NCBI GenBank assembly: GCA_954871525.1
Contig: OX940860.1
Coordinates: forward strand, 56,532,724-56,596,723
DNA length: 64,000 nucleotides
Direction of reading: 5' to 3'
Source: Parietaria judaica
Taxonomy: Eukaryota > Streptophyta > Magnoliopsida > Rosales > Urticaceae
Below, in pieces: positions 57,125 to 64,000 of this stretch (positions are counted from its first letter, which is position 1; every line of letters starts with the position of its first letter). The notes under the pieces were generated by a model, which was not told the origin of the DNA, did no database searches, and saw nothing but the letters and a program-made list of their open reading frames with translations. The position numbers and the translations under genes are program-made.

Positions 57125-57565
57125 ATTTAGGTAATACCCAAAGTTTAAAAGTGGTGGCAATTCGTGTACCTAAAGTTTAAAAGTGGTGGCAAAAATACCC
57201 AAAGTCGTATTTGAGGAGTTGACCACTCCATTCTCGTAACGCAGTTAACTTACCCTTTAACTCTGGTCACGTGGACAAACGTGGGTTGCTAACATGACAA
57301 TTTTTTGCCACGTGGACGACCCCAATAAGGGGTTCAATTCGTTGTTTTGTCGTAAACGAAGATGATGTGGGCTCGTCCACGTGGCAAAAAATTGCTCTAT
57401 CAGCAACCCACTTTTTTCCACGTGGTTCGAGTTAACGGGTACATTAACTGGTTACGAGAATGAAATAGTCAAAGCTCCAAATGTGACTTTGGGTACTTTT
57501 GCCATCATTCTTAGACTTTGGGTACACGAGAGGTTCTTTGACCAAATTTTGAGTATTTTCGCCGT
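57125..57565. mobile_element. Foldback (palindromic) element, MITE-like
   Basis: The left half (ACCCAAAGTCGTATTTG, CATTCTCGTAACGCAGTTAA, TTTTTTGCCACGTGGACGA) is mirrored by the right half (TCGTCCACGTGGCAAAAAAT, GTTAACGGGTACATTAACTG, GTTACGAGAATGAAATAGTC, GACTTTGGGTACTTTTGCC). The arms are about 200 bp each around a short centre near 57350. CACGTGG (a G-box word) occurs four times in the arms. Exact ends and target duplication were not fixed. Confidence 0.75.
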
Positions 57566-59145
57566 CATTAACTCTTTTTTTTTTTAACATAACTTCATAT
57601 CAATTTGCCTCTTAAACATTTTGTCTCAATTTACCATCATAAATTTTGAATATGTATCAAATGCTTCTTTGTGATAAATTTTTAACATTACGGTATTAAA
57701 TTTAATAGAAAAATCATTATTTTTAGTAATAACTAGAAATTACCATATTTGAGACTTGTTGGGTTTAGTGGCAGAACGAGAATTTAAGATTCAAGGGGCT
57801 AGTTTGAAATTGTAATAAAAATTTAAAAATAGAATGAAAAATTTGACAAAAAATGGAAGATTTAGAGAGAAAAAAAAATCACCAATTTAATACTAAAAAA
57901 TAAAATAACAAAATTGTGGGAGTTTCAACCCCTTTCTAAATTTTCTTGCTTCTTGTTACGATTGTGTTGTGAATGATATAAAGTAAATAAATGAAATATC
58001 TTTAGAATTGTCAAGAAAGGAAATTCCGAAAAGGATTAAAAAACATAGCACATTAGGAGAATAAATCGATAATAGAAATATATATATACTTTGAATAATA
58101 TTACATATAGAGAAATATTCTAGAGGTATTTATTAGACTATTTATTATAATAGTAGATGCTGCACTATTGATTAATGTTACAATGCACATTCGCATTATC
58201 AGATATATTCAGTGTAATAATATGTGACATTATTGGCTGAGTTTAGACATATAAAATGGGCACCTATTCGCCTTCCATAATATTTAAAACGAAGACATGA
58301 TATGTTATAGAGTTACTACTAATCCAAACAATCTTAGTTGTATTTATTAAGATATTAGTGTTATATAACAAGTGAAATGACTACTAATAAGCAGTCATAA
58401 AGTGGAATAAGAAAAGGAAAAAAAGGGAATTATCCTTTAAAAACCAACAAGAATTATCCGTACATGTACCCTTCCAAAACTACCTATTGCAAATGATTAC
58501 CTTAATGATCAAGTTGAAGAAAACGTGAGAGGGTAAATATATATTTTTTTTAATTCAAAAAATATAAGTGACTTTTATATTTATTAGATTTTGTCGATGC
58601 CCAAATCCCACTAGTGAAAGAAAAAAAGAATCGGATCTTTTCTTTGTTTTACAAAATGCACCATTATTTTATACACTTGTACTATTGACCCAATTAGCCA
58701 AAGTGTAACTATCAGTTGTCATTTTAAGAATCTTAATCACATAATAATGAAAGAACATTTTCTTTTATTTATTCAAAATTAAATTCTCTTTTCTTTTGTT
58801 TTAGTGGTTGTGTGCTTGAAAACTCAATTGACCATAGAAAAACAAACGGATTTGACTCTTGAATTATTTAAGTGAATTGTTGTTATGTGCTAATCTTTCA
58901 CTTTTAAACACTTCATTAATGTCTAATCATATAAAGCTCATCACTATTGTAATAATATATCTCTTACTAGATTTTCATTGTTAATATAGTATAATATGTT
59001 TGATTTTCATTTCCATCAATTGTATCCATCACATTAATTATGCATTATTTCAATTAATAAGATGACTATCCCATCATATCACCACACGTGTGGAGCAATT
59101 ATATAAATCCATACTTAATAATAGTATGATAGTTTTAAATTTTAT
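57566..59145. other. AT-rich intergenic region
   Basis: No gene supported. A segment near 57762-57960 (GTGGCAGAACGAGAATTTAA to GGGAGTTTCAACCCCTTTCT) resembles the edge of a decayed transposon, but its ends are unclear. Confidence 0.45.
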
Positions 59146-59422
59146 GAAAAACTCACGAAATGCCAAAAAACAAACTAAGGTTTATGAGAATAGCTCATAA
59201 TTTCAAAAATCACCTAAGGTTTATACCAATTTGTAAACTTTTTTGGACCATATTAACCATAATATTAATTAAATTTATTTATTTTTCGTAATTAATTATT
59301 TATAATATATTTTAATTAATGAAATTAAATTATCCTAAAATTATGGTTGAAAACTTCCTCTATTAATTAGGTTTTCATTTAATTTTGTTACTTTGACCCG
59401 AAAATCTTTTTCATTTATTAAA

Positions 59423-59426
<4 letters not shown>

Positions 59427-59469
<43 letters not shown>
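59427..59469. repeat. (CT)n microsatellite
   Basis: About 21 CT units, directly before the GC-rich block. Confidence 0.95.
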
Positions 59470-59471
<2 letters not shown>

Positions 59472-59829
59472 CCACTCTCCTCCATCGCTGCTCGCAACGA
59501 TTAGATCCGGCGGAGCATTTGCGGTGCTATCAAGCGAGGAGGTGACTATACGAACTCCTTAGCGGCAACCCAGAGGCGACGACGTTCTTGACGAAGTTGG
59601 TCGGCAAACTTTGGCAGTCGTGATGGCGCGCAAGGGAGACCCTGATTCAGATTGGGCTCGCGCAGGGAAGTGCTTTCCGGTTGCAGGTTTCGGCGTGCGT
59701 GCGGCGGTGACATAGGGAGGAGTGCACGTAGCTTTTTCTGGCGGTGACGTGTTTCGATTGATTCTCAATCGATACTAGGGCTTGTCAATCGATCGATCTT
59801 CTTCACCGTCTCTCTCGCCGTCTTAACTT

Positions 59830-60180
59830 CGTGTAAATAAACTGTAAATTTATTTACAGTTCTTCATAAATATATTTACAGTTTTTAGAATTTCGTAAAT
59901 ATATTTACAGCTCAACAGGTTCAACATTTTAATAAAATTTTGTACATATATTTACAGTTTTTTAAATATACGTAAATATACTCACCAACAATTACGTTTC
60001 GTGTGAGATCCTTCGATTATTGTGTGTGTAATTCCTTTTAAGCTTTGATTTTTGTACATAGGACGATGATTAGTAAATATAGTTACCTAAAAATACAGAA
60101 TCGTAAATACAGTTACATAAAAATACAGAATCGTAAATATAGTTACGTAAATATAGAATCGTAAATATAATTACAGATTT
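59830..60180. repeat. Cluster of TAAATAtAnTTACag words
   Basis: More than ten copies of a short word such as TAAATATATTTACAG or GTAAATATAGTTAC, many of them near-palindromes, at irregular spacing. Not a simple microsatellite. Confidence 0.7.
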
Positions 60181-60568
60181 TTAAAATTGCAGAGAATTGA
60201 TTTAAAATTTTGTTTTTAAAATACTGATTAATAGGGGAGAAAAATTCAAAAATAATACTGATTAATAGGGACCAAAAAATTAAAAATAAGACTTGTTACA
60301 AACGTTAAAATAGGGAAGATTAATTCGAAAAATATTTTTTTTAATCGTTAAAATACGAAGGATAAATTTTAATTTATTTAGTTTGCTACATTTAAGGAAA
60401 ATATTTGTTTTTTTTATTTTAATTAAAAAAACAAATCAAATTAAACGGGCTTAATTGGAAGGGCATATTAGTCCATATTTCAATTTGTTGGTAGTTATGA
60501 TTACCATAATTAGAAATTGACATTTTTTTAAAACATTGAGTCACAAATAGGCATTTCTGTCATTTTTC

Positions 60569-61597
60569 CTAGATTTTAATATATTGTCCCACATGTGCGA
60601 GTTATTGCTAGTTACATATAATTAATTATTTCTTACACACAAATTATATATCCCATCTATTTACGGGCCCGTTTTTTATTTTCAACTTCATTTTAAGCTA
60701 ATTCGAGGGCTGAAGAAATTTATTTTAAAATTCTCCTAATCTCATTACTCACTTCTCTAACTTTCTCATCTAACTTATAATACAATCAAATACAGTCTCG
60801 AGCCTCTACAACTCGAGGCTGACAATATTAATGAATATTTATATTTTTCGTCGAAAAAAAAAAAACAAAGCAGTCAAAAGCTAACTTAATACATATATAT
60901 AATTTTATAAATACGAAGGACTTCCATAATTTTATCATAAAAAATTGATTCCAAAACATTTTGGATCCGTTTTTAATTAAATATATTTAATATAAATTAG
61001 TGGAGCCTTATTATAGATAAATCAAAGTCGTTGAATTCTAAAACTAAAATAAAATAAATAGAATAGATTTTGGACTCACAATTCTGTGATTTCAAATTTA
61101 CTAATATTTTACAAAAACATATACATATAAATATATATTTTTTATTCTAGTAGCAAATTGTGTTATACTCTCATTTGTTGATTAAAAATACCAAAAGCCA
61201 CTCATCATTTTCATCAATCTCAACCCATCCCTTTCTTCATTATTCCCTCTAATAAATAATAAAAAAGAGAAACCCCAAACAAGAGTCTCACAACTCACTC
61301 ACTCACTCACAAGACAAGATCATAAAGCCTCAATAAAACAAAGTTTTAAATCTATTCCCAAAGAATAGTTGTATCTATTCTATACTATACTCGTTTTTAC
61401 CCATTATAGTTGACCTGACCGTATACAACAACATCCGTGCAAATATATTTAAATAAATAAATAAAAGACGACCTATTTATGTCATAAAGTATACATATCC
61501 CCTCTCACAAACCAACAAAATAGGAGTATTACCTATTGATGTGACAATTTACACATTAATTTTTTCCCCATTATTAAATTGGAACCTTATGGTGTGC
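60569..61597. other. AT-rich upstream region of the isopentenyltransferase gene
   Basis: No ORF supported. Contains poly-A runs and CACTCACTCACTCAC near 61293. Specific promoter elements beyond the TATA box were not assigned. Confidence 0.45.
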
Positions 61598-61605
61598 TAT
61601 AAATA
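61598..61605 (+). promoter_or_regulatory. TATA box, putative isopentenyltransferase promoter
   Basis: TATAAATA in GTGCTATAAATACAAGC, followed after about 30 bp by a CA/CT-rich stretch typical of a plant leader. Confidence 0.5.
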
Positions 61606-61629
61606 CAAGCACAAACCTTGATTCTTAGT

Positions 61630-61838
61630 AAATTAGCAAGCTCGTTTCTTCACTCAAAACCCACTTTTTCAAGTACTACTTTTAAAGCCAAAACACACAC
61701 TTAAGAGCAACGTGCTTTAATGACCATTTTGTGCCCTCGGCTTTGGCAATAGAAGGCAACAATCAAAGAGAAAATCCAGAGTCCTGTGTCATTTCGCCGC
61801 ATCCTAACACCACTTCATCAATAGTATACTCAACCAAG
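61630..61838 (+). other. Putative 5' leader exon of the isopentenyltransferase gene
   Basis: Sequence from the presumed start site to a strong splice donor CCAAG|GTGAGC (61839). It contains a short upstream ORF: ATG at 61721, 11 codons, TAG. The leader lies 1.4 kb from the coding exon; the link rests on the donor here and the acceptor CTGCTGATCAG at 63270. Confidence 0.4.
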
Positions 61839-63270
61839 GTGAGCATGGTGACAAAGCTTTCCCGGGAACTCGGGAATCCGAATTACCGGGTTCTTCATTT
61901 GGAATTCAGGATCCGGAATACAAGTTCTGATTGCCTAAGACACTGTCATCTTCCTCTTTTTTTTTTCATTAAATAACATGTTTTTGATCTAAATTATTGG
62001 ACTGAGATAGAATAGTCCACATTAGTCATTAAAATTTATTTAAAACAAAAAAAAAACAAAATAGTTGAATTCTAGTTTTGAAAACAAAACATAAAATACA
62101 AAATTGGTTTTGTTTTCCACATTTGTACTCTATATTCTAATTTGAAATTAAAAGGAAAAAAAAACTAATTGAAAATATGTTTGTCTAGTTTACTTGGAAA
62201 ACGAATTTTGAATCATGTTTTTTGCCTTTCAAATTTGTATAGAAAACAAAATAGAAATAACATAATATTTTTACGAACATCGGATTTACTCATAATATAT
62301 ATCGTTGAAAAGCTTACAACGAGAAGAATCCAACAATAGGTGGGAAACAATAATTTTACGTATTTGCAAAAAAAAAATTATATATAAATTTAGAACTGTA
62401 TTTTTAAATTTATTAGGTATAAAACATAACCAAACAACTTTTCAAAATATTCTGAAAAATCATACTAAATTCATTTTCTAAAATTTGAAAACACAATGAG
62501 AAAACACAATTCCAAAACAAAACCATACAGCCCCGAGACTCCCAAAAAAAGGAAACCGAGTCTCCGGTTCCTTAATATGGGGCAAACATTCATCCATTCA
62601 AATAAATACTTTTAACCAAGGTTCTAAATATTCGGATATGTCGTCGATATATCAACGACGTGTCCATAAATTGAGAAGTGCGAAAAGATATTCGTAGGAA
62701 ATCGATATATCCATTTCTTCCCATTTATCCGTTGGCAAGCGATATATCCGTAAAATGAGAGTGCGAAACGATATCGATATTGACATTTAGAACCATGCTT
62801 CGTATTTATATTCGTACTTCGTACTCTATGTTAATATTTATGTTCGTACTCGATGACTTTATTATGATACCTAGCTTATTTTATGTTATGCTGACATTAT
62901 GTTATGAGTTATGACTTCTCTATTATATGTTTGTGTTATATTATAATTTGTGAGCGTGTTTTCTAGGCTATAACTATGTCTCATATTTATTAAATAAGTA
63001 ATTTAGAAACTATATAAAAATATGATTGAAATACTACAAATATTTTCCGGAATATCCGTCGATATTTCGATAGGCAAGCGATATATCCGTGAAATTTATG
63101 CGGTATTATCGGCAAACAATATATCCATTTCTTAGGATTTATCCATCGAAATCGGTATCGGCAAGCGATATATCCGTATAATGGAGAGTGCGAAACGACA
63201 TCGATATAGATATTTAGAACCTTGCTTTTAACTTTGAGCTGATAATTTTCTTGTCGTTTCTGCTGATCAG
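61839..63270 (+). other. Putative leader intron of the isopentenyltransferase gene (1432 bp)
   Basis: Donor GTGAGC, acceptor TTTCTGCTGATCAG. It holds a 608-bp hAT MITE at its 3' end and AT-rich DNA, including a segment ending in the transposon-like terminus CCATACAGCCCC near 62533. Confidence 0.4.
62617..63224. mobile_element. hAT-type MITE (608 bp) just upstream of the isopentenyltransferase coding exon
   Basis: Terminal inverted repeats CAAGGTTCTAAATAT (left) and the exact reverse complement ATATTTAGAACCTTG (right). A perfect 8-bp target duplication CTTTTAAC flanks it (62609-62616, 63225-63232). The subterminal zones carry repeated AAGCGATATATCCGT and ATCGATAT words in both orientations. 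An internal copy of the terminus (ATTGACATTTAGAACCATGC, near 62780) suggests internal duplication. It has no coding capacity. Confidence 0.9.
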
Positions 63271-63278
63271 GAGTTGGG

Positions 63279-64000
63279 ATGATGTCGTTTTGTAAATTGC
63301 AAATGCAAGCTGCTCAACCAGCGGTTCAGATCCCGCCTCGTGGGTTGAGGCTCGATGGGTTCGGGCTGCCACGTAGGCAGAGAGAGAAGGTCGTGGTGGT
63401 GATGGGAGCCACCGGAACCGGCAAGTCCCGGTTGTCCATAGACCTCGCTACACTGTTCCGACCGGCCGAAGTGGTCAACTCCGACAAGATGCAGGTATAT
63501 GAGGGCCTCGACGTGATAACGAACAAGATCACTAAGGAAGAGCAACGTGGCATCCACCACCACCTCCTCGGCACCCTCGAAAACCCGGACGCCGATTTCA
63601 CGGCGTCGGACTTCTGCGACGCCGCGCAAGACGCTGTCAGCGGGATCATTGCGCACCGGAGGCTCCCGATCATCGTTGGCGGGTCAAATTCGTTTGTCGA
63701 GCGGTTAATCGACGGCGACGAGGACGACGGCGGCAGCGATGGGCTGCGGTCCCGCTACGAATGTTGTTTCCTTTGGGTGGACGTGGCGATGCCAGTCCTC
63801 CACCGCAGCGTGGCGGCTCGCGTGGACGTGATGCTCCGCCACGGGATGGTTGAGGAAGCTCGGGAGCTTTTTGACGTGGGCAACACATGCTATGTGCGCG
63901 GGCTGCGGCGGGCGATTGGCGTGCCGGAGTTTGACGCGTACTTCCGGGGGGAGGGCGGGCTTGAAGAGGCGGTGAGGGAGGTGAAGGACAACACATGCCG
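63279..64000 (+). CDS. IPT: Adenylate isopentenyltransferase (cytokinin synthase), 5' part
   Basis: It transfers an isopentenyl group from DMAPP to the N6 of ATP/ADP, the first step of cytokinin synthesis; most plant enzymes of this class are plastidial. The frame is open from ATG 63279 (a second ATG at 63282) to the window end: 240 codons, 3' end missing. An in-frame TGA at 63264 supports this start. P-loop GATGTGKS at residues 43-50, then NSDKMQVYEGLDVITNKIT (67-85), HHHLLG, IIVGGSNSFVERLID, CCFLWVDVAMPVL and RAIGVPEFDAYF, all marks of the plant ATP/ADP IPT class, which lack introns in the coding region. The residues before the P-loop could serve as a transit peptide. The exact paralogue (IPT3- or IPT5-like) is not settled. 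The coding sequence is GC-rich compared with its surroundings. Confidence 0.93.
   Translation, partial: MMSFCKLQMQAAQPAVQIPPRGLRLDGFGLPRRQREKVVVVMGATGTGKSRLSIDLATLFRPAEVVNSDKMQVYEGLDVITNKITKEEQRGIHHHLLGTLENPDADFTASDFCDAAQDAVSGIIAHRRLPIIVGGSNSFVERLIDGDEDDGGSDGLRSRYECCFLWVDVAMPVLHRSVAARVDVMLRHGMVEEARELFDVGNTCYVRGLRRAIGVPEFDAYFRGEGGLEEAVREVKDNTC

Larger units (their letters stand above)
59146..60568. mobile_element. Possible MULE-like element with a GC-rich insert
   Basis: The left end GAAAAACTCACGAAATGCC and right end (reverse complement) GAAAAATGACAGAAATGCC match at 14 of 19 bases. The interior holds a CT microsatellite, a GC-rich block (59470-59780) unlike its AT-rich surroundings, and a cluster of GTAAATATAnTTAC words. 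No 9-bp target duplication was found, so the assignment is tentative. Confidence 0.3.

Noticed and set aside
60660..62540. Sequences resembling MITE ends (GGGCCCGTTTTTTATTTT near 60665 and CCATACAGCCCC near 62528)
   Set aside because: Partner ends and duplications could not be identified, so no element boundaries can be given.
63267..63996. Minus-strand ORFs of 108-129 residues over the IPT gene
   Set aside because: They are shadows of the GC-rich plus-strand coding sequence, which carries all IPT motifs.

Overview
The window is plant nuclear DNA, most likely from a eudicot. It is AT-rich intergenic sequence packed with nested LTR retrotransposons and hAT-type DNA transposons. One host gene is recognisable: the 5' part of an adenylate isopentenyltransferase (cytokinin synthesis) that runs off the right edge. 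The species cannot be named from the sequence.

Layout. 1-3679: 3' end of a Ty3 element of the Tat/Retand type (element A) with a 110-bp tandem array, a decayed antisense ORF (aORF) and the 3' LTR. 3877-4591: small non-autonomous hAT element. 4592-7621: AT-rich intergenic DNA with a hairpin. 7630-30919: an old hAT transposon (8-bp target duplication CTCTTAAC) stretched to 23.3 kb by two later insertions. Its dead transposase has three exons (8328-8708, 19245-20949, 21039-21536). Element B (9093-18847, +, TSD ATAAT) sits in its first intron. Element E (21688-30606, -, TSD ATGTT) sits behind its stop codon. 30928-34319: AT-rich intergenic DNA with microsatellites. 34325-55841: Tat/Retand element C (+, TSD ATAGT). 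Its 5' LTR is split by a Ty1/copia element (34360-40241, -, TSD GAAGA). Its gag is cut by a rearranged long-LTR copia structure (41430-46722). 55847-61597: intergenic DNA with a foldback element and a possible MULE. 61598-64000: isopentenyltransferase gene with a putative leader exon, a leader intron carrying a 608-bp hAT MITE, and the first 240 codons.

How the parts relate. B and E belong to one LTR family (same LTR ends, primer-binding site and a 53-55-bp 3' repeat) but have complementary content. E carries gag-pol without the aORF. B has no gag-pol; it carries an F-box protein gene resembling SKIP14 plus a long aORF. B's two 813-bp LTRs differ at only three positions that I can see, so B moved recently and must have used proteins from another copy. 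A and C carry the same kind of aORF, and its C-terminal module is conserved in all three although the elements differ strongly. Most coding regions are dead. Many stop codons look like C-to-T changes in CGA, CAA or CAG codons. C has lost the catalytic YxDD block of reverse transcriptase, and E has lost the stretch holding the third catalytic residue of integrase.

Best candidate for something undescribed: element B, a recently mobile, gag-pol-less Tat-type retroelement that carries a host-derived F-box/LRR gene on one strand and an independently promoted antisense ORF on the other.
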